From an uncultured Bacilli bacterium (GTDB lineage Bacteria; Bacillota_I; Bacilli_A; RF39; UBA660): DNA of 64,000 nt. Under the pieces are notes generated by a model. That model was given only the letters and a program-made list of their open reading frames with translations, had not been told where the DNA came from and made no database searches. Of this stretch, positions 16,818 through 25,738 are shown in pieces; position 1 is the stretch's first letter; every line of letters starts with the position of its first letter. Made by a program: the position numbers and the translations under genes. The DNA is taken from assembly GCA_934130045.1 (NCBI GenBank), contig CAKOXI010000001.1, forward strand, positions 1 through 64,000, in the 5' to 3' direction.

Positions 16818-18277
16818 TGAATGGATATAAAGTTCTTATTGGACTAGAAATGCACTGTGAAATTAGTGAAACTAATACTAAAGTTTTCTCTGGAGCTAGA
16901 AATAGTTATAGTGATATTCCAAATAGTAATATTAGACCAGTTGATATGGCTTTTCCAGGAACACTTCCAGTTGTAAATAAAGAAGCTATTAAAAAAGCTT
17001 TAATGGCAAGTATTATTTTAAATTGTAAGCAACCTGAATATATTTATTTTGAAAGAAAAAATTATTATTATCCAGATTTACCAAAAGGTTTTCAAATTAC
17101 ACAAGAAACAAAACCTGCACCTGTTGGAATTTATGGTGAACTTACTTATGAATGTGGTGATGAGTTAAAAACTGTAAGAATTAATAATATTCACCTTGAA
17201 GAAGATGCCGCAAGTACTGATCACTATGCTACTGTATCAACAATCGATTATAATAGAGCAGGAGTACCTTTACTTGAACTTGTTACTTATCCAGATTTTC
17301 GTTCTGCAAATGAAGCTGTGGCTTTCCTTGAAACAATGAGATCTATTTACCAATATGCTGGTATTAGTGAAGCTGATAGTAAAAAAGGTCAAATTAGATG
17401 TGATGTTAACGTTTCTATTATGGATGAAAATTTAGATGAAACTAAAGAAGAAAATTGGGGAACTAAGGTTGAAATTAAAAATGTTAACTCATTTGGTGGA
17501 GTAAGGGACGCAATTAACTTTGAAATTGAAAGACAAATTGAATTAAAAGAGTCTGGTGAATATGATTCTATGGAACAACAAACAAGACGTTGGGATGAAG
17601 AATCTGGTACTACTATTTATATGCGTAGTAAAGTTGACGCAATTGATTATAAATATTTTATTGAACCAAATTTACCAAAATTTAAGTTATCTAAAGATTG
17701 GTTAGAGAGTATTAAAGCTTCTATACCATTACTTGCTCCAGAAAGAAAAGAAAAATATATTAATGAGTTTGGTTTAACTAATTATGATGCTAAAATATTA
17801 GTAAAAGAAAAAAATGTTGCTGATTATTTTGAAGAAACTATTAAATTAGGCGCAAATCCAAAATCTGCCTCAAACTGGATTACTAGTATAATATTAGGTT
17901 TCTTAAATAAAAATGAATTAAGTATCGATGAGTTATTTTTTACTCCAAAGATGTTAGTTGAATTAATTAAAATGGTTGAAGATGGTAAAATTTCTTCTAA
18001 ACAAAGTAAAGAAGTATTTTATAAATCATTAGAAGACAAAAAAGAACCTAGTGTTATTGTTGAAGAATTAGGCATTAAACAAATTGGTGGAACTGAAGAA
18101 ATATTAAATATTGTTACTGAGGTATTAAACGAACATCCAGAAAGTATTGATACATATAAACAAGGTAGAACTAATATTGTTGATTTCCTAGTTGGTCAGG
18201 TAATGAAGAAAACTAAAGGACAAGCTAATCCAGCAATGACAAGAGAAATGATGATTAGTGAAATTGAAAAGAGGTAA
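16817..18277 (+). CDS. gatB: Asp/Glu-tRNA amidotransferase subunit B
   Basis: This 486-residue GatB opens with YKVLIGLEMHCEI and contains YYYPDLPKGFQITQ, HLEEDAA and the DYNRAGVPLLELVT loop, all diagnostic of the kinase domain that activates the side chain with ATP. The C-terminal YqeY-like tRNA-binding tail ends in LVGQVMKKTKGQANPAM. It is translationally coupled to gatA and followed 2 nt later by aspS, so all subunits and the charging enzyme come from one message. Confidence 0.98.
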   Translation: MNGYKVLIGLEMHCEISETNTKVFSGARNSYSDIPNSNIRPVDMAFPGTLPVVNKEAIKKALMASIILNCKQPEYIYFERKNYYYPDLPKGFQITQETKPAPVGIYGELTYECGDELKTVRINNIHLEEDAASTDHYATVSTIDYNRAGVPLLELVTYPDFRSANEAVAFLETMRSIYQYAGISEADSKKGQIRCDVNVSIMDENLDETKEENWGTKVEIKNVNSFGGVRDAINFEIERQIELKESGEYDSMEQQTRRWDEESGTTIYMRSKVDAIDYKYFIEPNLPKFKLSKDWLESIKASIPLLAPERKEKYINEFGLTNYDAKILVKEKNVADYFEETIKLGANPKSASNWITSIILGFLNKNELSIDELFFTPKMLVELIKMVEDGKISSKQSKEVFYKSLEDKKEPSVIVEELGIKQIGGTEEILNIVTEVLNEHPESIDTYKQGRTNIVDFLVGQVMKKTKGQANPAMTREMMISEIEKR

Positions 18278-18279
18278 TT

Positions 18280-20028
18280 ATGAAAGAGAATATATACAGA
18301 AATTGTTACTGTGGTGATATTAATAATGATTCAATATGTAAGTCTGTTAAAATTGCTGGTTGGATTGAAAATATTAGAGACCACGGTGGAGTTATATTTT
18401 TAGATATTAGAGATGAACACGGTACTGTTCAAGTTGTAAGTAACGATAATTCTATATTTGAGGGATTAACTCGTGAATCAGCTATCACTTTAACTGGAAA
18501 TGTTAGAAAGCGTAATGAAGAAGATTATAATCCACGTATTGCTAGTGGAGAAGTTGAAGTAGTTGTTGATAATATTGAGGTTTTAGGTAAATGCAAAAAT
18601 GTTTTACCATTTGAAGTAATTACTTCACGTGAAGTAAATGAAGAAACAAGACTTAAATATCGTTATTTGGATTTAAGAAATAAAAAAGTACATGATAATA
18701 TTATTTTTAGATCTAAAGTTATTAATTTTTTAAGAAATGAAATGGAAAGTATGAATTTTACTGAAATTCAAACACCTATTTTAACAGCTTCTTCTCCAGA
18801 AGGGGCTAGAGATTTTGTTGTTCCATCACGACTTTTTCATGGTAAATTTTATGCACTACCACAGGCACCACAAATTTTTAAACAATTATTAATGGTAAGT
18901 GGATTTGATAGATATTTTCAAGTAGCTCCTTGTTTTAGAGATGAAGATGCAAGAGCGGATAGAGTATATGGAGAATTTTATCAATTAGATTTAGAAATGG
19001 CTTTTGCTACTGAGGAAGATGTTTACTCAGTTGGTGAGAAAATTTTTAAAGATGTTTTCCATAAATTTAGTGATAAAAAAATATCTGAACCTCCTTTTAG
19101 AAGAATACCATTTCGCGAAGCAATGCTTAAATATGGAAGTGATAAACCAGATTTAAGAATTCCATTTGAAATAATTGATTTAAGTGATATTTTTGTTAAT
19201 TCTAGTTTTAAACCATTTAAAGGCGTTACTGTAAGAGGTATTATGGTTCCAGATTTAGCAAGTAAATCTAATAGTTGGTTTAATGAGGTAGTTGATTATG
19301 CTAAAAGTATTGGTATGCCTGGTATTGGTTATATTACTGTAGAAGATGATATGTCTTTTAAAGGGCCAATCGATAAATTTTTAACAGATGAAGATAGAAA
19401 TAATTTAATTCAAAGGGCTTCATTAAATGTTGGTAGTGTATTATTCTTTATAGCTGATAGAAGTGAATTACAAGCAAGTAAACAAGCTGGTCAAATTCGT
19501 TTAGAATTAGGTCGTAGATTGGATTTATTAGATCCAAATAGATATGAATTTTGTATAATAAATGATTTCCCAATGTTTGAATTTGATGAAGAAGAGAGAA
19601 AATATGTATTTACTCATAATCCATTTAGTATGCCTCAAGGTGGAATGGATAGTTTATTAAATAAAGAACCTGGAGAAGTTTTAGCTTATCAATATGATTT
19701 TGTATGTAATGGTATTGAACTTGTTAGTGGAGCTGTTAGAAATCATGATATAGAAATTATGAAGAAAGCTTTTGAAATTGCTGGATATGATGAAGAAACA
19801 TTAAAAGACAAATTTAAGTCATTATATACTGCATTTCAATATGGAGCACCTCCACATGCTGGTATGGCAATAGGTATTGACCGTATGTTAATGCTTCTTA
19901 AAGATGAAGTAAGTATTCGTGAAACTATAGCTTTCCCTATGACAGCAAGTGGTACTGATATGTTAATGGGTTCACCTACTGAAATAAGTGAAAAACAATT
20001 AAGAGAAGTTCATATTAAAGTTAGATAA
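18280..20028 (+). CDS. aspS: aspartyl-tRNA synthetase (probably non-discriminating)
   Basis: This 582-residue bacterial-type AspRS has an N-terminal OB fold (GWIENIRDHGGVIFLDIRD), motif 2 CFRDEDARADR, QLDLEMAF, an inserted GAD-like domain, and motif 3 GIDRMLMLL. Its operon with gatCAB and tRNA-Asn behind an Asn T-box suggests it also charges tRNA-Asn with Asp for amidation; this is inferred from context. Whether an asnS exists elsewhere is unknown. Confidence 0.97.
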   Translation: MKENIYRNCYCGDINNDSICKSVKIAGWIENIRDHGGVIFLDIRDEHGTVQVVSNDNSIFEGLTRESAITLTGNVRKRNEEDYNPRIASGEVEVVVDNIEVLGKCKNVLPFEVITSREVNEETRLKYRYLDLRNKKVHDNIIFRSKVINFLRNEMESMNFTEIQTPILTASSPEGARDFVVPSRLFHGKFYALPQAPQIFKQLLMVSGFDRYFQVAPCFRDEDARADRVYGEFYQLDLEMAFATEEDVYSVGEKIFKDVFHKFSDKKISEPPFRRIPFREAMLKYGSDKPDLRIPFEIIDLSDIFVNSSFKPFKGVTVRGIMVPDLASKSNSWFNEVVDYAKSIGMPGIGYITVEDDMSFKGPIDKFLTDEDRNNLIQRASLNVGSVLFFIADRSELQASKQAGQIRLELGRRLDLLDPNRYEFCIINDFPMFEFDEEERKYVFTHNPFSMPQGGMDSLLNKEPGEVLAYQYDFVCNGIELVSGAVRNHDIEIMKKAFEIAGYDEETLKDKFKSLYTAFQYGAPPHAGMAIGIDRMLMLLKDEVSIRETIAFPMTASGTDMLMGSPTEISEKQLREVHIKVR

Positions 20029-20057
20029 AATGTAAATTAATTTTTACATTTTTTTGT
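20027..20057 (+). terminator. intrinsic terminator of the gat-aspS operon
   Basis: Stem AAAATGTAAA/TTTACATTTT starting within the aspS stop codon, with T-run. Confidence 0.85.
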
Positions 20058-20110
20058 TTTATGTGCATAATTATTATGTTTCAAACCATTATAAAAAAAG
20101 GAGGGATAAT

Positions 20111-20656
20111 ATGAAAAAATTTTTTGTTTTAGTTTTTATGTCTATTTTAATTTTTACAGGATGTGGTGAAAAAATGAATAATACACCAACAAAACAAGTT
20201 GAAATGTTTTTTATGAATTATCAAACTTTAGATTCAAAAGTTATTAAAGATTTGAATGATACTGTTGCTAAGGATGATTCAATGAATGATAAACAAAAAG
20301 ATAGATATAAGGAAATAATGAAAGAACATTATAAAAATTTAGCATATGATATTAAAGATGAAGAAATTAATGGTGATAGTGCTGTAGTTAAAGTTGAAAT
20401 AGAGGTAACAGATTATTCAAAAACAATTTTGCAAGTTAATAATTATTTGAAAACTAACCCAGAGGAATTTTTAGATGATGATAAAAAGTATGATAGTGAA
20501 AAATTTATTGATTATAAGTTGGATGAATTAGAAAAAGTTAAAGATAAAGTAAAATATACTTTAGAATTAAATTTGACTAAAATTGATGATAAATGGGAAC
20601 TTGATAAATTATCTAGTGATGATGAAGATAAAATATTAGGGATATTTGAATATTAA
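20111..20656 (+). CDS. lipoprotein with a DUF4878/NTF2-like domain
   Basis: This 181-residue lipoprotein has signal peptide and lipobox FTGC. It opens with TPTKQVEMFFMNYQTLDSK and has a later EEINGDSAVVKVEIEV strand pattern and a KWELDKL ending. This is the layout of small NTF2-like lipoprotein domains (DUF4878/DUF5105 type), and the family name is tentative. The strong AAAGGAGGG ribosome site decides the start. Confidence 0.7.
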   Translation: MKKFFVLVFMSILIFTGCGEKMNNTPTKQVEMFFMNYQTLDSKVIKDLNDTVAKDDSMNDKQKDRYKEIMKEHYKNLAYDIKDEEINGDSAVVKVEIEVTDYSKTILQVNNYLKTNPEEFLDDDKKYDSEKFIDYKLDELEKVKDKVKYTLELNLTKIDDKWELDKLSSDDEDKILGIFEY

Positions 20657-20679
20657 AAATAGATTATTCTATTTTTTTT
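20656..20679 (+). terminator. intrinsic terminator
   Basis: Stem AAAATAGA/TCTATTTT with a TTAT loop and T-run, directly after the lipoprotein stop. Confidence 0.8.
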
Positions 20680-20680
20680 A

Positions 20681-20708
20681 TTGATTTTTTTAAATAAAAT
20701 GTTATAAT
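20681..20708 (+). promoter_or_regulatory. promoter with extended -10
   Basis: TTGATT (20681-20686), 16 bp, TATAAT (20703-20708) preceded by TGT. Confidence 0.65.
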
Positions 20709-20732
20709 ATTCAGAAAAAAAGGGGAATATAT

Positions 20733-21650
20733 ATGAATAATAGCACAAATGATGATTTAAATTTAATTTTAAAGATGATGAATAAAAATTTAATCAATAA
20801 TATGGATAATCATTCAAAAGCATTAAAATGGGCAAGAAGTAATGATAAGTTTTCAAAAATATCACAATGTTATTTATTTAGTAATGAAAATTTACGAGCT
20901 TATTATCCAAAATTTGATATAAATAATAAAAATGTATTAACTGTTGTTGGGTCTGGTGATCAGGTATTGAGTGCAATATTATATGGTGCTAAAGAAGTTG
21001 ATTCCTTTGATTCTAATAAATTTGCATATTATACGTTTATGTTAAAAAAATATGCAATAATGAATTTATCTTATAGTGAATTTAAACGTTTTTATTTTTT
21101 AAATGATAATTATAATAGATTAGAAGATTACAAAAAAATATCTAAAAATATGCATGAAGAAAATGTAAAATATATTTGGGATAATATTTTCTATGCATAT
21201 CCTGAAAATTTTCGTGATTGTTTTTTTGAGGCAAGTGTTCTATATCATTTAGTTGTTGAAAGAATTCCTTATATGGATTATGATAGTTTTTATAAATTAA
21301 AAAATCAATTACATGATGTAAATATTAATTTTATGAATATAGATATTTTAAAAATTGATAAGTTTGATAATCAATACTCATTTATTAATTTATCAAATAT
21401 TTTAAATTATTGTACTAATAAAGAAAAATTTTTAAAGTTAATTAATAATTTAAAAAGTAATAATTTAGATGATAATGGCTCAATTTTATTAAATTATTAT
21501 TGGACTTGTTATCATTTATTTCAAAATGATAAAATAAATGGTGAAATTTATAAAAAATTAGGAGTTACTAATATGAAAATTGATAATCTTGCTATCAATG
21601 ATTCAATTCAAAAAGGAAGTGCTATTATATATACAAAAAAATCCAAGTAA
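20733..21650 (+). CDS. DUF3419-like / SAM-binding protein
   Basis: This 305-residue cytosolic protein has a Rossmann-like glycine motif NVLTVVGSGDQVLSAILYGA followed by an acidic strand end KEVDSFDSNKFAYY. This is the pattern of DUF3419 proteins and class I methyltransferases. A later DNQYSFINLSNILNY could be the motif-IV strand. It may use S-adenosylmethionine, but the substrate is unknown. It has its own promoter and a shared terminator with the convergent minus-strand genes. Confidence 0.55.
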   Translation: MNNSTNDDLNLILKMMNKNLINNMDNHSKALKWARSNDKFSKISQCYLFSNENLRAYYPKFDINNKNVLTVVGSGDQVLSAILYGAKEVDSFDSNKFAYYTFMLKKYAIMNLSYSEFKRFYFLNDNYNRLEDYKKISKNMHEENVKYIWDNIFYAYPENFRDCFFEASVLYHLVVERIPYMDYDSFYKLKNQLHDVNINFMNIDILKIDKFDNQYSFINLSNILNYCTNKEKFLKLINNLKSNNLDDNGSILLNYYWTCYHLFQNDKINGEIYKKLGVTNMKIDNLAINDSIQKGSAIIYTKKSK

Positions 21651-21661
21651 TTTGGATTTTT
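21637..21661. terminator. bidirectional terminator
   Basis: AAAAATCCAA/TTGGATTTTT hairpin between convergent genes. Confidence 0.75.
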
Positions 21662-22199
21662 ATTTTGTTTCAATACTAGTCAAAATATAGTCATAATCTG
21701 AGTTATTGTATATTGTTCCACAGTATTTGCATTTTCCAGTATTATTAATATCCATATTTGCTCCACATGAAGGACATTTTCTAATAGCACCTTGTTCTTT
21801 GAAGTTTCTCCTTTTAGTAAATGTTAAGAAATTTTCTTTTTGAACTCTACTTGTATTGTTACCACTTATTAATTTTTTAGTGGTTTTATCAATAACATAG
21901 TCCATATATCTTGATGTTAATTTTACATTTATAATAAAATTTTCATCTGTTATTTCTACATTTTCAATTTCAGTTGATTTTACATTTAATTCATCAAACA
22001 TTTGAATTTGATTATCTTGATTTAGTTTATTTAATCTTTTATTGAATTCATTATATATATCTTCACTAATAAAATGTTTAACTCTTTCTAGGTTATTCGT
22101 CATTAGTGATATATGTAACATAACAAAAATATTGTCAACTTTTGTTAAAAATTTACTTTCAGAAAAAGTATTATCTAATTTTATTAATTCATTTAACAT
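21660..22199 (-). CDS. Tim44-like protein with C-terminal zinc ribbon, paralogue 3
   Basis: This 179-residue protein has a Tim44/NTF2-like domain (LTSRYMDYVID region) followed by a zinc-ribbon KCPSCGANMDINNTGKCKYC with two CxxC pairs. The ATG at 22199 has AAGGGA at 8 nt, one base after the stop of paralogue 2, so they are translationally coupled. There is no membrane helix, unlike its two upstream relatives. Function unknown; in bacteria such domains are mostly found on membrane-associated proteins. Confidence 0.65.
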   Translation of the reverse strand: MLNELIKLDNTFSESKFLTKVDNIFVMLHISLMTNNLERVKHFISEDIYNEFNKRLNKLNQDNQIQMFDELNVKSTEIENVEITDENFIINVKLTSRYMDYVIDKTTKKLISGNNTSRVQKENFLTFTKRRNFKEQGAIRKCPSCGANMDINNTGKCKYCGTIYNNSDYDYILTSIETK

Positions 22200-22200
22200 A

Positions 22201-22794
22201 TCATATTTCCCTTTCATATAGTAATTGTAATTTATTAATTTTGTCATTTAAAATTTCAACTTCATATGTTTGTAAAACTTTTTTATTAATATTACCTTTA
22301 ATTATTTTAGTTTTATATACTATATAATCATAACATTCAATAATCATTCTTAAATTTATTATTTTTTCATTTTCGTTTGGATTTAAATTTGTAATATATG
22401 AATTGACATATTTTATATTTTGGACAATATTTTTTTGATTCTTTTCTATTAATGTATTTATTTGTCTTTCATATAAATCATAAACATTATTTGTTGTAAT
22501 ATTTTTAATTGTATTTAAATCTAAATTCATTTTTGCTATTTTTAATTCTTTTAATTTATCAAAGGCTTTTTCTTGAATTTCCTTTTTTTCTTCAATATTA
22601 TTGTAATCATGATTTTCTAATAAAGGATCATTTTTTTTGTTATTAATAATATAATTTTTCTTTTTCTTTTTTGCGTTTATTTTAGTGATAAATGTAGATA
22701 TTACAATAACTAATACCATAACAATTAAAATAATATAATTATCGCTTATTATGTTTTTGATTATTAATAATTTATTTTCTATATTTTGATCCAT
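22201..22794 (-). CDS. Tim44-like membrane protein, paralogue 2
   Basis: This 197-residue protein has one N-terminal helix (about 14-35) and a basic KKKKKNY stop-transfer stretch. It then has a Tim44-like domain sharing IVQNIKYVNSYITNL with paralogue 1's ITYVNNYITNI. It ends without the zinc ribbon that paralogues 1 and 3 have. RBS AGGATGAT overlaps the end of the upstream gene. Confidence 0.6.
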   Translation of the reverse strand: MDQNIENKLLIIKNIISDNYIILIVMVLVIVISTFITKINAKKKKKNYIINNKKNDPLLENHDYNNIEEKKEIQEKAFDKLKELKIAKMNLDLNTIKNITTNNVYDLYERQINTLIEKNQKNIVQNIKYVNSYITNLNPNENEKIINLRMIIECYDYIVYKTKIIKGNINKKVLQTYEVEILNDKINKLQLLYEREI

Positions 22795-22803
22795 TTAATC
22801 ATC

Positions 22804-23661
22804 CTAATTTTGTTTTAACATTTCCTTTTTAGTCATAATCCAATCTGTTTCATTATTTATAATTGTTGATTTACAATAATTACATACTCCACCTGAATTT
22901 ATACTTAATTCAGCACCACAATTAGGACAATATTTTAAGTTTGTTTTGCCAATTTTTCTTGTAAAAGTTAATTTGTATGTATAATGTACTTTAATATTTT
23001 TATTACCACGTACTACATTATTTTTGTCATCTACTAAATAATCAAAACAAGATACTTTTAGAATTGTTTCTATTGTTTCAGTATCATTATCTACTATTAT
23101 ATTTGTAATATAGTTATTAACATATGTTATATCTGACATAATATTTTTTTGTGATTTTACCTTTAATGTATCTAGTTGCATTGAATACATATTATAAATT
23201 TCATCGCTTACTAAGTTTCTAATTGTATCAAGGTCAAAATTAGACCATGCCTCTTGTATTTTTTTATAATTGTCGAAAACTTCATTGTTGAATTTTTCAA
23301 TATCTAAATCACTTATATATTCATGTATTTCATCATCGGAAAGTTTTGAATAAGAATCTATTTCAGTTAATTGACCTTCCTTTTTTGAACAAATAATAGA
23401 TATAACAATAATAACTATTACTGTAATTACTATTATTGCAAGCATACCTGAACCACTTAAATCTCCATCTGGATCAGAACTGTCCCAACTGGAGCTATCC
23501 CAATCGGATGAACTACCCCAATCAGATGAACTACCCCAATCAGATGATCCTGAATCCCAACTAGAATCAAATCCGGAATCGGCTTTAATTAGTTTAGGAC
23601 TATAAAGTATCCCAACAAATATTAAAAGCATAGTTGATAAATATAATACAAATTTTTTCAT
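22804..23661 (-). CDS. Tim44-like protein with Ser/Asp/Trp repeats and zinc ribbon, paralogue 1
   Basis: This 285-residue protein has a signal peptide or anchor (1-25), then an S/D/W/G-rich segment (about 30-70) made of SSDWGS-type repeats, a second hydrophobic helix (about 73-93), a Tim44-like domain (about 120-235) and a C-terminal zinc ribbon YCPNCGAELSINSGGVCNYC. This layout is common among bacterial Tim44-domain membrane proteins. It heads the three-gene minus-strand operon, with GAGGTGCGAT as ribosome site. Confidence 0.7.
   Translation of the reverse strand: MKKFVLYLSTMLLIFVGILYSPKLIKADSGFDSSWDSGSSDWGSSSDWGSSSDWDSSSWDSSDPDGDLSGSGMLAIIVITVIVIIVISIICSKKEGQLTEIDSYSKLSDDEIHEYISDLDIEKFNNEVFDNYKKIQEAWSNFDLDTIRNLVSDEIYNMYSMQLDTLKVKSQKNIMSDITYVNNYITNIIVDNDTETIETILKVSCFDYLVDDKNNVVRGNKNIKVHYTYKLTFTRKIGKTNLKYCPNCGAELSINSGGVCNYCKSTIINNETDWIMTKKEMLKQN
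23500..23553 (-). repeat. 18-bp tandem repeat, three copies
   Basis: On the plus strand the unit CCAATCAGATGAACTACC occurs at 23500-23517 (one mismatch), 23518-23535 (exact) and 23536-23553 (degenerate at its end). It encodes the SSDWGS repeats of the Tim44-like protein and is a candidate for copy-number variation. Confidence 0.8.
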
Positions 23662-24028
23662 AATCGCACCTCTATCATATATATATATTTTAACACATCT
23701 TTTATATAAATAAATTATTTTTCATTACAATTTTATATAAATTAATAATTTTTATAAAATTTGTTTATTTTAAAGCAGGTTATTAATTAATTTTAAATAA
23801 ATTTATAAAAGATATTTGTATAATGTTCAAATTATTATTTTGAAACTATACCTATATATATTTTATGATTATTTTATAAATAATTTAAAATATGTAAATA
23901 ATTGTTAAAACTTTAACTAACTAATTTGTTTTAAAAAAATTAATTGAATACTACCTAGAACGTGTAATAGAAAATAAAGTTATACAATTTCTTATGACTA
24001 TAGAACTTATATAAATTTTTAACTAAGT

Positions 24029-24051
24029 AGGACATATTTTGTCCTTTTTTT
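24029..24051 (+). terminator. intrinsic terminator in the dacB upstream region
   Basis: Stem AGGACA/TGTCCT, 5-nt loop, T-run, 24 nt before the dacB start. It ends an unidentified upstream transcript. Confidence 0.65.
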
Positions 24052-24059
24052 CATATATT
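24032..24059 (+). promoter_or_regulatory. possible sigma-E-like promoter of dacB-spmAB
   Basis: ACATATT (24032-24038) and CATATATT (24052-24059) resemble the sigma-E -35 and -10 patterns, but the 13-bp spacer is one short and the region overlaps the terminator hairpin. Tentative. Confidence 0.25.
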
Positions 24060-24074
24060 TTTGTAGGTGATAAT

Positions 24075-25160
24075 ATGAAGAAATTTATACCAATAATTTT
24101 AGTTATTTTTTTAATTTTACCGATTAAAACTAAAGCTTTTGATAGTAGTGCTAGTAGCGCAATATTAATGGATATGGATAGTTTAAGAATTCTTTATAGT
24201 AAAGATATTCATAATGTTAGGTCGGTTGCTTCTATATCTAAAATAATGACCTGTATTGTTGCGATTGAAAGTGGAAAATTAGAAGAAAATGTAACTATAG
24301 GTGATGAAATATTATCTGCTTATGGATCAGGTATTTATATTAAACAAGGTGAGCAGTTAAAATTAATTGATTTATTATATGGCTTAATGCTTAGAAGTGG
24401 CAATGATGCTGCTTTAGCGATAGCAAATTATGTTGGTGGAAGTGTTGATAATTTTGTAGTCATGATGAATGAAAAAGCTAAGGAAATTGGTATGAAAAAT
24501 TCTACGTTTAATAATCCAAGTGGACTTGATGCAAAAGAGGGAAATTATTCAACAGCTTATGATATGGCATTATTAACTAGTTATGCTATGAAAAATGATA
24601 CTTATAGAAAAATTGTGGGAACAAAAAAGTATGTACTAACTACAAATATGAATACTTATGCTTGGTATAATAAAAATAAGCTTTTAAAAACTTATAAATA
24701 TACAACTGGTGGAAAAACTGGTTTTACAGAAAAAGCTAGAAGAACACTTGTAACTACTGCAAGTAACAATAATTTAAATTTAGTGGTTGTTACATTAAAT
24801 GATGGAAATGATTTTCAGGATCATAAAAATTTGTATGAAGAAGCATTTGAAAATTATTCATCTTATAAAATATTAAAAGAGGGGGTAATCAATATATATG
24901 ATGATAATTATTATATAGATAAGGAGTTGTATATAAAAAATTCTTTTTCTTATCCATTAAAAAATGGTGAAAAAAATAATTTATATTTGAAAATTGAACT
25001 AAATAGAAATGATGAGGTTAATGATGGTGATATTGTAGGAAATGTAAAAGTAATTAATGAGTCAAAAGAATTGTATGAAACTGAAATATATGTAAAGTCA
25101 TATGAAAAAAAAGAATATAAATGGTATCAAAAAATTGCTAATTGGTGGAAGAATTTATGA
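24075..25160 (+). CDS. dacB: D-alanyl-D-alanine carboxypeptidase, spore type
   Basis: This 361-residue serine DD-peptidase of the PBP5 family has a signal peptide (1-25, ending KTKAF). Its catalytic motifs are SISK (S53-K56), SGN (S108-N110) and KTG (K214-G216), and the C-terminus has a beta-rich domain and an amphipathic YKWYQKIANWWKN tail that can anchor to the membrane. The family trims the terminal D-Ala of stem peptides. It is translationally coupled to spmA (ATGA overlap), the same gene order as B. subtilis dacB-spmA-spmB, where it lowers cortex cross-linking; this argues for the spore type. RBS TAGGTGAT. Confidence 0.92.
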   Translation: MKKFIPIILVIFLILPIKTKAFDSSASSAILMDMDSLRILYSKDIHNVRSVASISKIMTCIVAIESGKLEENVTIGDEILSAYGSGIYIKQGEQLKLIDLLYGLMLRSGNDAALAIANYVGGSVDNFVVMMNEKAKEIGMKNSTFNNPSGLDAKEGNYSTAYDMALLTSYAMKNDTYRKIVGTKKYVLTTNMNTYAWYNKNKLLKTYKYTTGGKTGFTEKARRTLVTTASNNNLNLVVVTLNDGNDFQDHKNLYEEAFENYSSYKILKEGVINIYDDNYYIDKELYIKNSFSYPLKNGEKNNLYLKIELNRNDEVNDGDIVGNVKVINESKELYETEIYVKSYEKKEYKWYQKIANWWKNL

Positions 25161-25738
25161 TAAATAAAATATGGGGTTTTTTTATTATAATTGGTATTAT
25201 GTTTTCTGTTATAAATGGAAATTTAGAACAAATTAATATTGAAATTTTGGATAGTGCTAAAGTGGCATTAGACATGGTTGTTAAAATTTTACCTGTTATG
25301 GCACTTTGGTTAGGTATTATGAATATTGCTTCTAAATCTGGTTTACTAGAAAAATTTTCTAGGTTATTATCTCCAATTTTAACTAAGATTTTTCCAGAAA
25401 TACCTAAAAATCATGAATCGTTTGGATATATATCATCTAATATAGTTGCTAACATGTTTGGATTAGGTAATGCAGCAACACCTTTTGGAATTAAAGCAAT
25501 GAAATCTTTACAAGAGATTAATCCTAAAAAAGATGAAGCAACGCGTAGTATGATTACTTTTTTAGTTATTAATACCTGTGGATTAACGATTATTCCAACC
25601 ACTGTTATTAGTTTAAGAATGATGTATGGTAGTAGTAATCCCACATTTATAGTTCTTCCTTGTATTATTGTAACGTTTTCTTCATTAATTTTAGGTCTTA
25701 TTATTGATAGAATATTGTTTTATAGGAGTAAAAAATGA
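25157..25738 (+). CDS. spmA: spore maturation protein SpmA
   Basis: This 193-residue membrane protein of the nucleoside-recognition (Gate) family has about five helices. Visible motifs are KILPVMALWLGIMNIASKSGL and GLGNAATPFGIKAM, the typical SpmA pair. It sits in an ATGA overlap with dacB before and spmB after. In B. subtilis SpmA/SpmB are needed for full dehydration of the spore core. Confidence 0.93.
   Translation: MINKIWGFFIIIGIMFSVINGNLEQINIEILDSAKVALDMVVKILPVMALWLGIMNIASKSGLLEKFSRLLSPILTKIFPEIPKNHESFGYISSNIVANMFGLGNAATPFGIKAMKSLQEINPKKDEATRSMITFLVINTCGLTIIPTTVISLRMMYGSSNPTFIVLPCIIVTFSSLILGLIIDRILFYRSKK

Larger units (their letters stand above)
23662..24074 (+). other. AT-rich intergenic region with a terminator and possible small RNA
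   Basis: No open frame of note. TATAAT at 23819-23824 (no good -35) could start a ~225-nt transcript ending at the hairpin AGGACA-TATTT-TGTCCT plus seven T (24029-24051). The sequence between does not match an RNA family I recognise (not tmRNA, RNase P or SRP). Confidence 0.3.

Noticed and set aside
24029..24051. Riboswitch before dacB
   Set aside because: The hairpin is a simple 6-bp stem with T-run, and no aptamer-like conserved core is seen upstream.
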